Source: Epithemia pelagica | Taxonomy: Eukaryota > Bacillariophyta > Bacillariophyceae > Surirellales > Surirellaceae | Length of the DNA stretch: 64,000 nucleotides | Direction: 5' to 3' | Assembly: GCA_946965045.2 (NCBI GenBank) | Contig: OX337236.1 | Span: 186,001-250,000, forward strand | In this document: positions 8,820-19,035 of the stretch, one piece after another | How the letters are laid out: each line of letters opens with the position of its first letter | Numbering within the stretch: the first letter of the stretch is position 1 | The notes under the pieces: model-generated | Seen by the model: only the letters and a program-made list of their open reading frames with translations | Told to the model about the DNA's origin: nothing | Databases searched by the model: none | Program-made: the position numbers and the translations under genes

Positions 8820-11800
8820 TTATAGGAGACAACTGTCGGCAAACCCAACTTCATCGTCAAAGGAATGGTTCAACGATGGTTCTACCCAACTCATTACGAG
8901 CCGAGCGGCAAAGGGTGGATTGTCAGGCTCTTGGTAAAGAGTTTGTTCTAGAACAGAGGGTGCCAAGACATTGACGAGAACCAACTCGTTGAAGCGTCCG
9001 TCCTTTCGTAGCAATCCCCGTGGCAAATGATAATACTGTTGCGAATACTGGGCAGTCGCAGTAGTTGGTTTCGTTCCAATGGGAAAATGGTCCTTGTCCG
9101 TTCGTGTAATGTTCCAATATCGTCCTAGATCATGTCCATTGAGCCAAAAATGCCCCCGACCCTGAGTCACGTGCAAGTACAAGTACTGGTGATCTTTTTG
9201 CAACAAGGGTGTTTCAAACAAGGCCTTTTGCCATAGCGGACCATCTTCTGACGCGGTTACCGGTAGTGGAGGATACCTTTTGTTGTTGTTGTTTGTCCAG
9301 TTGTTGTCCATGAAGAGTCCATTGCGTTCTCCGGCCAATCCTGCCAGGGAACACCACAATGGTGGACTGTTCTTCTTCGTCTCGTCCTTATTGTGGTTGT
9401 TCTCACTCACGAGGGATACCGTTTGATTTGTGACCCTGTTCACAAGAGTGACGGCACCCACCAATCCCTTGTGCTTGGCCGTCACACTTCCGCCCCATCG
9501 TCCAATCAAATTGTGATACCCCAACGATTCCGCGAGAATGGTCACGTCATGGTGGTAGCCGGCCGACAAGACCATGCATGACAAGAATAAAACGTGTTGC
9601 GAAATGGTTCCTTCTTCGTGTTGGTGATTGTTCACGCTGCCTTGAAAGGTTCCATTGAGATAGACTACCAATGCCGTGGCCTTGTCCGTCTCCATCACCA
9701 ATGTGACATGTTCCATATCATGGTCCAGGGTAAAGGCCACACTGTACCACGAATAGTCACTAAGCTGACCCAGACGACGAGGACGGTGGTTCGTCGTGTT
9801 GTACTGCTGGTACAGGAGTGCGGTTTGTTCCACGGCAGCACGAGAGAGGAATGCCTCTTGTTGACAGTCAAGGGTTGTGTCGACCATTACCACTGGTTCT
9901 CGCCACGACGAGCTCCACTGCAACCATCCTTGTTCGCCCATGTCGGACGACGACGACAAGAAGCGCTCCTCCACTGATACGGGAGATTTCCTATTGGTCG
10001 GTACGTTCGTCGTGGTCGTGGTTGGTAGAGGAACTGTGGTTCGGGAAAAGGCCATTGCTTCCTTGGCAATCGTGTCGGACGCAAACACCACATTGCGATT
10101 CACCAACAAGACAGCCGAATACGGTGTTAGTGTCCGAGTCCTGCTTTTGTCATTGTCCAAGGGATGAGACGGGGGCAATTGGACCAAGACGGTAGCTTCT
10201 GCGTTATTTTCCACAAAGAGAACTTCCCGGATACTGGGATCCGATGCAAAAAGGTCTTGTTGTTGTTGTTGTTGGAGAGAAGTGTTGCCATTGTCATAGA
10301 CAAAGGCAACTTGATCCGACCCAGTCCTCCAAGTGTCGGTCTCGGCGTCGTAGACTGGAAGCGGGAGGGACTGGGCTGTCGTGTGCAGCAAGACAGTCGC
10401 GACCGACGCCACGACATGATGCAAGGTTTGCAAGTGTCCAAATTTGGGTTGTCGGGCTTCTCCCGATGGACACACCATGGCATCCGTGGCATAGGCTTGG
10501 AGGATTCCCGCCGCAGCCTGCGTCCCGGTATTGGAGCCACCCCACCACATGTAATAATTGAAATGGCGTCCGCCTCGCGCCACCCATTGCAAGACCAATC
10601 GAGCAGTGGTCCGAGCCGTGTGACCCCAAAAATAATCCACGGGACGGTCCGGTGTTTCTCCCCACACTTGGTAGCCTTGTTCCAGTTCGGTCCACAGGGC
10701 GGGTTGATTGACTTGAATGTACCCATTGTCTCCATGACGAGCCAACCAGTCGAGTGCACCAAAGTCACCATTGTACGTTTCAATCGTATTGTTGGCGGAG
10801 GCACCATTGCACATGGTCCACACAATGGGTTCCGGAGCCACACGTTGGACCAAATCACCACACCAATCGGCATAGTCCTGAATTTCATTCCTTGTGGACG
10901 ATGACATGCCTGGATCGTCGTCGCCGTAGTGACTGTTGGTTGTATTTTTGTTTTGCACCATGAACCCGCCCGTATCTCCTTGTCCCAATTCATTTTCAAT
11001 TTGGGCCACGAGAATGGGTCCCCCTTGATGGGCCCACAAGTTGTGGTGGGTTAAGTAGGCCGTAACCTCTTGAATGTACCGTTCCATGAGCTGCAACCAC
11101 GTGGGATCCATGCGTCGCAATCGAATATTGGGATACTGGACACCAATCCAGGCCGGGAGGCCTCCATAGGAATATTCGGCACAAGTATAAGGTCCCACTC
11201 GCACATGAACAAACAAACCACGCACCGCACAACTCTGAATGGCATCAGCCAATTCCCAAGCTGTAGTGTCGGAAAGCGTCCAATTCCAGGCTTGGTCGTC
11301 GGGGCCGTACGGTTGATGGGCACTCCAAAACACGTAGAGAGTAATCAAATTCAACCCATGATCCACGGCGTGATCCAAGGCGTGCTCCCACTCCTCCCGG
11401 GAACCAGCGGCACGGGAGGGATGCATACTTCCACCCACCAACAAGACTGGTTGACCATTGACCAACAGAGCACGAGCATTGTACGACACGTTGAGGGGAG
11501 CACCGGCAAACTCCAAATACGACACCAATCCATCAGTGACACGTTTGGTGTTGTTGTTCTTGTTGTTGTGGTCCAAACGTGGTATTTTGGATTCCACAAC
11601 TGTGTCAGTTTCCGAACGAAACGATTGTCGAAGAAAAGGAGTAGCAGCATCAGCCAAGGACGGCCACCATCCATGAGCGCCTCTTGGAGGAACCACATCG
11701 GAAGCGACGGAACCAAACCATGACTCTGGTTCAAAAAGGCGAGGTAGGCCCAACCATGAGGCCCTCCAACACAAGAAAAGAAATGCAACACTACTCCAAA

Positions 11801-12107
11801 GCCAAACACTCCAGTTGGAGCAATTTCGACCACCCGGAGGAATACGACGACTCCCCTCTTGTTGTTGCTTTTCCTGCTGTTGTTGATGTTGTTCTTTTGG
11901 TTGCAAGACTTGTCTTGGACGATACAAGGAGGACGATTCGTCACTCGCAGAGTGTCGCGGCAACAGCAGTGAGTTCTTGTCCTTGTCGTATGGACGACCA
12001 CCATTGGGGTGGTGGGAAAATGTATGGTAGTTGTAGTAATAGTTGTTGTTGGTGGTTTCGGTAGACTGGTCTGATTCCTCGTCTGACGGAACCACTGGAG
12101 CACTCAT
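8820..12107 (-). CDS. Beta-galactosidase, glycoside hydrolase family 35, membrane-anchored (1095 aa)
   Basis: One uninterrupted exon from ATG 12107-12105. A cytoplasmic N-terminus of about 96 residues (Asn/Tyr/Gln-rich) precedes one membrane segment (WSSVAFLFLCWRASWLGLP), so a type II protein of the Golgi or cell surface is expected. The catalytic TIM barrel follows: VGGSMHPSRAAGSREEW, TLYVFWSAHQP, VRVGPYTCAEYSYGGLPAW, QIENELGQ (acid/base Glu) and LWTELEQGYQVWGE (nucleophile Glu), then GGRHFNYYMWWGGSNTG. C-terminal jelly-roll domains carry GHFWLNGHDLGRYWNI, the typical carbohydrate-binding end of plant-type enzymes. It releases terminal beta-galactose from glycans. The family assignment is secure; substrate is unknown. 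Confidence 0.93.
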   Translation of the reverse strand: MSAPVVPSDEESDQSTETTNNNYYYNYHTFSHHPNGGRPYDKDKNSLLLPRHSASDESSSLYRPRQVLQPKEQHQQQQEKQQQEGSRRIPPGGRNCSNWSVWLWSSVAFLFLCWRASWLGLPRLFEPESWFGSVASDVVPPRGAHGWWPSLADAATPFLRQSFRSETDTVVESKIPRLDHNNKNNNTKRVTDGLVSYLEFAGAPLNVSYNARALLVNGQPVLLVGGSMHPSRAAGSREEWEHALDHAVDHGLNLITLYVFWSAHQPYGPDDQAWNWTLSDTTAWELADAIQSCAVRGLFVHVRVGPYTCAEYSYGGLPAWIGVQYPNIRLRRMDPTWLQLMERYIQEVTAYLTHHNLWAHQGGPILVAQIENELGQGDTGGFMVQNKNTTNSHYGDDDPGMSSSTRNEIQDYADWCGDLVQRVAPEPIVWTMCNGASANNTIETYNGDFGALDWLARHGDNGYIQVNQPALWTELEQGYQVWGETPDRPVDYFWGHTARTTARLVLQWVARGGRHFNYYMWWGGSNTGTQAAAGILQAYATDAMVCPSGEARQPKFGHLQTLHHVVASVATVLLHTTAQSLPLPVYDAETDTWRTGSDQVAFVYDNGNTSLQQQQQQDLFASDPSIREVLFVENNAEATVLVQLPPSHPLDNDKSRTRTLTPYSAVLLVNRNVVFASDTIAKEAMAFSRTTVPLPTTTTTNVPTNRKSPVSVEERFLSSSSDMGEQGWLQWSSSWREPVVMVDTTLDCQQEAFLSRAAVEQTALLYQQYNTTNHRPRRLGQLSDYSWYSVAFTLDHDMEHVTLVMETDKATALVVYLNGTFQGSVNNHQHEEGTISQHVLFLSCMVLSAGYHHDVTILAESLGYHNLIGRWGGSVTAKHKGLVGAVTLVNRVTNQTVSLVSENNHNKDETKKNSPPLWCSLAGLAGERNGLFMDNNWTNNNNKRYPPLPVTASEDGPLWQKALFETPLLQKDHQYLYLHVTQGRGHFWLNGHDLGRYWNITRTDKDHFPIGTKPTTATAQYSQQYYHLPRGLLRKDGRFNELVLVNVLAPSVLEQTLYQEPDNPPFAARLVMSWVEPSLNHSFDDEVGFADSCLL

Positions 12108-12851
12108 TATCCTCCCAAAAAGTCTTATTGTTGGGACAGTCGAATTAGGAATGTACAGTGCTGGTTAATGCTTGCATCCTTTCTCGTCCTTTGGTGGGAA
12201 AGAAAGAGAGATACGAATAGAGCTGACAACTCTGTCCGTGTGGTTGTGATTCGTTGCTTGATCGGCAATCGGCAAAGCGTTTGGATTTTGGATTTGATGT
12301 GTGGATGTGTGGAGGGAAAAGATCTACAAGATATATATCTTTTTTGCACGCCCGCCTGCGCCACTCGCGCTCGCGGGGATTCTATACTCTACAAAGTCTG
12401 ATAGCTACCCCTAAGCGAAATCTCTAACAACCTCCTCTAGCTGCTCCAAGTTCTCCTAAGGTTACATCCAGAAAGACAACAAGATAACACAACGATAAAG
12501 CGATGACTCTGAAAAACCACAGTGATGACGAGGGAAGAGCAGCCTTTAGGAGTATCCGCAGCATAAGAGGGATCGTCCACAGGCTTCTGAAACGGAAGTA
12601 AGAACGGATCGATCGAGTCCCATCGGATGAAAGGCGACCAAAGGTTCACGATCAGACGACACTTTCCCCCACGCAAGAAAACCTTTTGGGGCGGACTTTT
12701 TTGGTTCATTTTTTTTTGTTTGATGAGAGAGGTAACACGACGAACGACAGGTACTTGAAGAAGCATTGTCTTGTGCTGGTCGTACACTGCTGGCCTTTGG
12801 GTGTTGTTGTGGTCCAAGGCAACGATTGTCACCGTATTAGCCGTCCAATTA
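12108..12851. promoter_or_regulatory. Divergent promoter region, GH35 / PSI gene
   Basis: 744 bp between the divergent starts of the GH35 gene (-) and the PSI gene (+). A frame contiguous with the PSI gene encodes hydrophobic residues immediately before its first ATG (LWVLLWSKATIVTVLAVQL, from about 12795), so a missed 5' exon supplying a signal peptide is likely here. Confidence 0.4.
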
Positions 12852-13865
12852 ATGTCCGAGGAGACTCCTGCCAACGAGTTGGAGGACCCATCCACAACAC
12901 CCGTGCTACTGGATGACCTCAAACAACAAGACGCCGAAAAAGAAGACGACAAACAACGACCCGTTTTGCCAAAACACACTCTGGAATCACACGAACCACT
13001 CGTAACCACCACCGACACTACGAGTGCGACCAAAACGACGACAACAACTACAGCAGCAACCACCACGACGCTTGCCAGTACTGCTGCTGTTCTCGAGGCA
13101 GAGGATTTCTGTCAGACCTATTCCAACTGTCATGACTGTACAACTGCCACTGCTTTGAATACGTCGTCATCGTCTCGACTACCGAGTCATCATTCTTCTT
13201 CTTCGTGTCACTGGTGTGCCCATGACAATGCCTGTCATGCCGTGGGCAGTGTCTACGGCTGTGTGTCGGGCGTTCACTGCATGGCGCATCCCTCCTGTCA
13301 ACGCCCGGTTCCCGAACCACTGGCCAATTCCACGGCCAATATGGATGACGATCAAGATCCCATTTTCACCGTTCCCGAGTACACGGTGTGCAACGACAAG
13401 GTGGCCTGGGATGCCATTGTGCAGGCCTGGACGAATGCTACCACCACATCACTCTCGACCGATACACAGCTATTAATCTCGGTCGTCAATACCAACATTT
13501 TGGACCTGGAAGTAGTAGAAGCTCAGGATGGTCGTCCGGGCACACTTCTCCATCATCACGAAACGGCCATCGGAACCATGGGCCTGCCCTCCGCGGGGAC
13601 TGTGTTTCCCGCACAATCCGTGACGGATGTCTTGGTCATGGTCCACTGGACCCTTCGACCCACTCAAGTCCAGAGCCTCGCGAACGACTATGCCCAAGGG
13701 ACACTGATGTTGCAGGTCGACACCCTGAATTGTCCCATGCGTATCGTGGACGAACGAGCAGATGGTGAAGTCTATGACATGATGCTCCCATCCCTCGTGG
13801 TCCAAGTCAATGACTTGTCCGATCGTCACACTTGTCTCTGCCCTTCGTGGATTCCCAGTCAATAA
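12852..13865 (+). CDS. PSI-domain protein with LEA2-like C-terminal domain (short paralogue, about 337 aa)
   Basis: ATG 12852 is the only in-frame start, but the open frame extends upstream with signal-like hydrophobic residues, so the N-terminus is probably incomplete. After a Thr-rich linker comes one plexin/PSI cysteine knot: FCQTYSNCHDC, then SCHWCAHDNACHAVGSVYGC. The C-terminal 165 residues (from VCNDKVAWDAIV) read ISVVNTNILDLEV, then MGLPSAGT and VTDVLVMVHW, ending VQVNDLSDRHTCLCPSW. This pattern of a conserved N-[TS]-N strand resembles LEA2/NDR1-type beta-sandwich domains. The protein at 35896-37680 has the same two modules plus membrane helices. Probably extracytoplasmic; role unknown. 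Confidence 0.7.
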   Translation: MSEETPANELEDPSTTPVLLDDLKQQDAEKEDDKQRPVLPKHTLESHEPLVTTTDTTSATKTTTTTTAATTTTLASTAAVLEAEDFCQTYSNCHDCTTATALNTSSSSRLPSHHSSSSCHWCAHDNACHAVGSVYGCVSGVHCMAHPSCQRPVPEPLANSTANMDDDQDPIFTVPEYTVCNDKVAWDAIVQAWTNATTTSLSTDTQLLISVVNTNILDLEVVEAQDGRPGTLLHHHETAIGTMGLPSAGTVFPAQSVTDVLVMVHWTLRPTQVQSLANDYAQGTLMLQVDTLNCPMRIVDERADGEVYDMMLPSLVVQVNDLSDRHTCLCPSWIPSQ

Positions 13866-13974
13866 ACAAAAGAACAAGAAGAACAACTCTCAATGGTGAT
13901 ACACATGCTCTCGACAAGTTCATTCACGACCCATCACATTTACGGGGATGCATGCAAGAATTATTATATTATTA

Positions 13975-15501
13975 TTATACCAATACAGAAACCAAACCAA
14001 CCACCAGAGCTACGATTCCAAACAAGATGAATCGAATGGCCAAGACAAACTCTCGCATGGTTGGGCGAATCATACCATTGAGGCCTGAGTACGACACCTC
14101 CGTTCCAGAGGCACGGAGCTGCAAGGCACCTGTTTCCGCAATAAAACACCACACTGGCATGCCGGAAAGGTACCAACAAATGCATCCAAGGAAACCGCTC
14201 GGAGGTGAGATTGGACCCATATTATTATTATTATTGTTGGGCACAACGGACCGAAGCAAAGGTTGGGACTCCGCGTCGTAGCCCTCCGTCGCTTGTCCAC
14301 CAGCGAACATGCTCAAGAAGGCTTCTCCGTGGCACCCCAAATACAACATTCCGGGTCCAAAATAGGCCAATGAAGATGCAGTGACAGTCCCCACAATGGA
14401 CAACACCAGTCCGACATCATTGGCCATTATGGCAGGGATAATAGAGGCATAGTAAATGACAACGGCCCAGGCGGCGTACTCCCTTGGGGATGGAGGAGTC
14501 GTTGGTGGCACATGACCAAACCACGAGGAAGCAATAGTACGTTGAAAACGCATACAAATAGGACGTGCCACAAAGGATTCGATTGGGTAGACCAACATCA
14601 TGTGAAAACCCAGTACAGCCGATGCTGCCTTGGTGATCCAGGAATCTTGATCCAGCGCTCTCAAAACATTTCCGGGAACATTCTCTCCAAAGGCCAAATA
14701 TCCTCCCACACCACACAAGACCGTGAGCGCTCCCGACAAGAGCATGGTCCACATGCTTACCATGGACCAACGCTGCACGGTCGGTCGTTCCAGACTATCT
14801 GCCACGAAAAAGGCCGAATGTTGACACACAAAGGCCACGGCAAATACACCCAATCCAACAAACAGAGTGTTCCAGTGAACGAGGTTGTCCTTGGATGTAA
14901 CAATTGTGACCATGCCACCCGAATCATCCACCGATTCTTGAATGGGTGCCACATAGAGTATCATGGCCACAATCGAAATGTCCATGAGAATCGAAATGGT
15001 TGAGGTTTTGGACAAATTCGCCATGTCTTTCTGACAACTGATTGGTAACACAATGACAATAGTCACGACCAGCAATATTGCGCCTTTTGTCCACATTCCA
15101 TCATCTTGGGCTTGGCAGAGAGTAGCCAGACTATCTTTGATGATAATGAGATAGATGACGGTACAACCATATGAAAGACTTAGCATGACCAACGACTGGT
15201 AAGTCTCTCCCCAAGGACCAAAAATCTTGCGCGCCAATTGCTCGCACGAAGGCACTTGTAATTGATGGCCGATTTGAATCAACATGCAGTTGGATACATG
15301 ATTCATCCAGATCAAAACCAACAACAACAAGACACCGGCTACTAAACCCGTCTTGGACAAGGCATAGGGTGTTCCCACGATGCCCGCACCGACAATAACA
15401 TTGGCGAAATTGACTACGGCACCAAAAATGGACGACTTTGGATCATTGTCCGCTTGAAGTACATGATTGGATCGCATCAAAGATAATATCGAAGATAACA
15501 T
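13975..15501 (-). CDS. AAAP/SLC38-type amino-acid transporter, intact paralogue 1 (508 aa)
   Basis: Single exon, ATG 15501-15499. The family signature is in the first helix: GAVVNFANVIVGAGIVGTPY, followed by about ten more hydrophobic segments, the expected topology for H+/Na+-coupled amino-acid transport. A cytoplasmic loop before the last helices contains ESQPLL, an [ED]xxxL[LI] dileucine sorting motif that recurs in both paralogues of this window and would fit vacuolar or lysosomal delivery. A poly-Asn run follows it. The gene is convergent with the PSI gene (109 bp apart) and divergent from paralogue 2. This is the only one of three copies whose reading frame is complete without special assumptions. 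Confidence 0.9.
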   Translation of the reverse strand: MLSSILSLMRSNHVLQADNDPKSSIFGAVVNFANVIVGAGIVGTPYALSKTGLVAGVLLLLVLIWMNHVSNCMLIQIGHQLQVPSCEQLARKIFGPWGETYQSLVMLSLSYGCTVIYLIIIKDSLATLCQAQDDGMWTKGAILLVVTIVIVLPISCQKDMANLSKTSTISILMDISIVAMILYVAPIQESVDDSGGMVTIVTSKDNLVHWNTLFVGLGVFAVAFVCQHSAFFVADSLERPTVQRWSMVSMWTMLLSGALTVLCGVGGYLAFGENVPGNVLRALDQDSWITKAASAVLGFHMMLVYPIESFVARPICMRFQRTIASSWFGHVPPTTPPSPREYAAWAVVIYYASIIPAIMANDVGLVLSIVGTVTASSLAYFGPGMLYLGCHGEAFLSMFAGGQATEGYDAESQPLLRSVVPNNNNNNMGPISPPSGFLGCICWYLSGMPVWCFIAETGALQLRASGTEVSYSGLNGMIRPTMREFVLAIRFILFGIVALVVGLVSVLV

Positions 15502-17062
15502 ACTGAAGCTCGCTGCCAGACGATTTGACAGGCAGAAGATCGAAGAGAAAACAAGTCAATCTCGTACCGTTAGACAACTATCCAAACGCATGCAAGTTCC
15601 GACCTTTTTTCGCTTCAAACTGACCGTGGCGGATGCTCACCTTCTTTTGTATGGATTGTCTCGCTGGATTGCAACTTGCTTTTGAAGAGACGTCCGAAAG
15701 AAAAGAACGACCACTAAAGATATGGGGACGCACTCAACTGTTCGTACAACGGTGACTGGCTCAAGAATCCACCCTGTTCAGTGGTCCCCCGCTCTCCGGA
15801 TCTGTTTCACAGCAAATCATCACAGTCTTTCCTTCGTTGTAGCATCTTGTATCAAAGAGACCTTCTCACGCACAAAGAGGAACAATCTTCTAAATCATTT
15901 CCGGGAACTTTGCTCAACCGGGAAGGCGGAGAAATGAGTATTACAACATGTCAAATATCAGACAAGTGACTGCTGGACTGCCACCCACCACCCTGAGAAT
16001 TTGAAGAGAGAAAATTTTGGAATGTGTGGACCACAGCCATAAGAAAGAGAATGGAAGATTGAGTCTCACCCATCCACATTTTTTTAATCCGTTTGTGGTG
16101 ATCAGCCTCTATGACATATCATGTCTGAGATTTTGAAGAGAAAAGATCGGAATATGGGAATGTGTGGACCACAGCCAAAAGGGGAATGAAAGATCCTCTT
16201 GGATCCGTCTGTGGAGATTATCCTCGGCGACATATTATGTCTGAGAATTCAAAGAGAAGAGATCTGATTATGGGAATGTGTGGACCACAGCCAAAAGGGG
16301 AATGAAGATCCTTTTGGATCGATCAGACTCGGTGACATATCATTTCTGAGATTTTGAAGAGAAAAGATCGGAAGATGGGATTGTGTGGACCACGGCCAAA
16401 AAGGGACAGAAGCATTGAATGATTGCGACTTACGGATCCACATATGTTTGGATCCGATCGGCCTCTGCGACATATCATTTCTGAGATTTTGAAGAGAAAA
16501 GATCGGAAGATGGGATTGTGTGGACCACAGCCAAAAGGGGAATGAAGCATTGAATGATTGTGTCTTACGGATCCACATATGTTTGGATCCGTCGCCTTTG
16601 CGACATATCATTTCTGAGATTTTGAAGAGAAAAGATCGGAATATGGGAATGTGTGGACCACAGCCAAAAGGGGAATGAAAGATTATGCCTTACCGATCTA
16701 CATATTTTTGAATCCGTTTATGGTGGCCAGCTCTGTGACATATCATTCTCCATTCATTGGTTGTTACCGTCAAATCAAGTAAGTTCACCATCCAACCATG
16801 GAGGAGTCTCCCTTTGTCAGGAATGTCTCAGGGTTTGCATTGAGCTGCCGAGATCATTTTTGCCTGTGTTCTTGCCGTTGTCAGCTTCATCCGATGACTC
16901 AGTCGTTCTGGAACGAACCACGTTAGAACGGGAAGCAAGCTTTCACACAGTAATTGCTATTCTCGCCATTTTGCTATCAAATTCATCCCGTCAATCTGTT
17001 CTAATGCCAACGTTTTCTATCGTAATGTTTTCTGCACATCTTTTGAGACAGAGCCATTCAGC
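15502..17062. promoter_or_regulatory. Divergent intergenic region between AAAP paralogues 1 and 2
   Basis: 1561 bp containing both transporter promoters and, in the middle, the six-unit minisatellite at 15993-16748. No further gene recognised; open frames inside the repeats are by-products of the periodicity. Confidence 0.6.
15993..16748. repeat. Six-unit minisatellite, 105-135 bp unit
   Basis: Units begin at 15993, 16125, 16241, 16346, 16481 and 16614, each with CTGAGA(A/T)TT...GAAGAGA. Each then has GGGAATGTGTGGACCACAGC (or TTGTGTGG variants), CAAAAGGGGAATGAA, and a variable part ending GACATATCAT. Units 4 and 5 are most alike; units 2 and 3 lack part of the variable region. Unit lengths are 132, 116, 105, 135, 133 and about 135 bp. 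Confidence 0.95.
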
Positions 17063-18723
17063 ATGTCGGCAACATCATTTTCCAACGATCATGTGAATTC
17101 AGACAGTTCTTCGAATCGACCGAGAGGGCCCAAATCTTCCATTCCTGGTGCTGTGGTCAACTTTGCCAATGTCATTGTCGGGGCTGGTATTGTGGGAACA
17201 CCCTATGCCCTGTCCAAGACCGGCTTGCTAGCAGGTGTCATGTTACTCTTGGTTTGTGCGACAATGAACCATGTGTCAAATCGAATGTTGATCCAAACAG
17301 GGAACCTGTTGCGAGTAACCTCGTACGAGACATTATCGGAAACAGTCTTTGGCTCGGTTGGTCTCTTTTTCATGGCTCTTGTCATGTTGGTCAATGCATA
17401 TGGTTGTATGGTTTCCTATCTCATTCTCATCAAAGATAGTTTGGCGGCATTTTTTCACGTCGAGGAAGATGATACATGGATCAAAGCAGGTGTACTGTTT
17501 GTCGTTACTCTATTTATCTTGCTTCCGATTAGCTGTCAAGGGGATAAGACAAGCTTGGTCAAGTTCTCCAGCGTATCCATTCTCTTGGATATCAGTTTGG
17601 TGGTCTTGGTTTTGACTGTTGCTCCCATTCAAGAATCCATCGAAGAGTCGGGAGGTTTGATGACAATTGTTACATCCCCTGACAACCTAGTGCATTGGAA
17701 CACCATCTTTATTGGACTGGGCGTGTACTCCTTTGCCTTTGTGTGTCAACATGCGTCATTTCTCGTGTCGGACAGTATGGAACGACCCACACTGCAACGT
17801 TGGTCGCTGGTCAGTAAATTGACCATGATACTATCTGGAATCTTGACAATGACGTTTGGAATTGGGGGATATCTAGCCTACGGCGATACAGTGTCGGGTG
17901 ATATTTTGAAGCGGCTCCCACCCGATTCTTGGATCACCTCGGCGTGCTCGCTTGTTCTTGGTGTTCACATGATGTTGGTCTATCCCATGGAATCTTTTGT
18001 GGCCCGTCATATTTGTATGCTGTTTCGGCGTTTGTCACGCGGTGACTCAATCCGATCGCCCCACTTGAATCGCGTGTATCAAGCCCAGCACGAAAAGGGG
18101 AACCTGGCCTGGACTGTGGGACTCTATGGCGCCGCCATGATACCCACCATTTTGGTGGGAGATGTGGGTATAGTCTTGTCGATTGTGGGATCCATTACAG
18201 CCTCTACGTTGGCCTACCTTGCACCCGGCATGCTGTATCTGGGATGCCATGGGCAAACGTTTTTGAGGCTGGTACGTCCTCATGCATCTCCCCTTTTATC
18301 ACAAGCTTCTGGAGATACGGCAACTACTAATACGACCAGGGACTACCAAGGCAACGCGTCCGAGTCCCAACCATTGCTAGTTTCCGTTTCACGAGAACCA
18401 TGTCGACAACCACAACGGATCAAAGTCATCATGCTGGCATGGATGAGACTCGACGAGAGGACGGGACATTTTGTGTGTCCTGTATCCCTACTGGCAGTCT
18501 GAGCTGGTACCTTTTCGGCATGCCCTTGTGGTGTGGGATTGCGGAATGGGGTTCGGGGCAGTTGCGTGACTCGGGCAACGACGTGTCGTACAATGACGAC
18601 GACGACGACGACAATGGTGGCATGAATGTGCCAACCACGAGAGACTTTGGGGTGGCAATTGGATTCATGTTGTTTGGCATGCTAGCCTTGGTGGCTGGAT
18701 TGACTTCGGTATTCCTCGAATAG
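17063..18723 (+). CDS. AAAP/SLC38-type amino-acid transporter, paralogue 2 (C-terminal frameshift or short intron)
   Basis: ATG 17063; the first-helix signature IVGAGIVGTPYALSKTGLLA matches paralogue 1. The uninterrupted frame ends at 18502, but its last 35 residues diverge, while the true family C-terminus (LSWYLFGMPLWCGIAEWGSG and a final helix) continues in another frame from about 18400 to TAG 18723. Two readings fit. Either a small indel near 18393 relative to paralogue 3 (CACGAGAACC against CACGGACC) breaks the gene, or an intron 18272-18339 (GTACGT donor, TACTAAT branch-like site, CCAG acceptor) gives a continuous 530-aa product that loses the ESQPLL sorting motif. Paralogue 3 supports the unspliced reading. 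Confidence 0.75.
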
Positions 18724-19035
18724 CGGTTGTATGTATTCCGTACTAGAATTGGTTGTATCGACGAGAGGTCTCTTGTTTCTATAGATCTACGTATTACTAC
18801 TCCATGAGGAACAATTGTTCATGGTACTCAAAAGGATATCCGATTTTAATGTTCCACACAGAGCTCCACATTGCTGTATATCCTAGATATCATTTCCATC
18901 ATATGGGGGCCGGTGATAGACACAAGCTGCATTTCTAGAGAGACTGAGAATACCCATCGATCGCTTGTAGTTTTTTTGAATGCATGCGCGATATATAAAT
19001 ATTAGTAGTATCGTAGTATTCGAAAACGGCGTGTC
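18724..19035. other. Intergenic region between convergent genes
   Basis: 312 bp between AAAP paralogue 2 (+) and gltD (-); no gene or repeat seen. Confidence 0.5.

Noticed and set aside
16249-16611. Repetitive protein frame on the minus strand across the minisatellite
   Set aside because: The repeated peptide is a by-product of near-multiple-of-three unit lengths; unit 3 and unit 2 break the pattern and there is no gene context.
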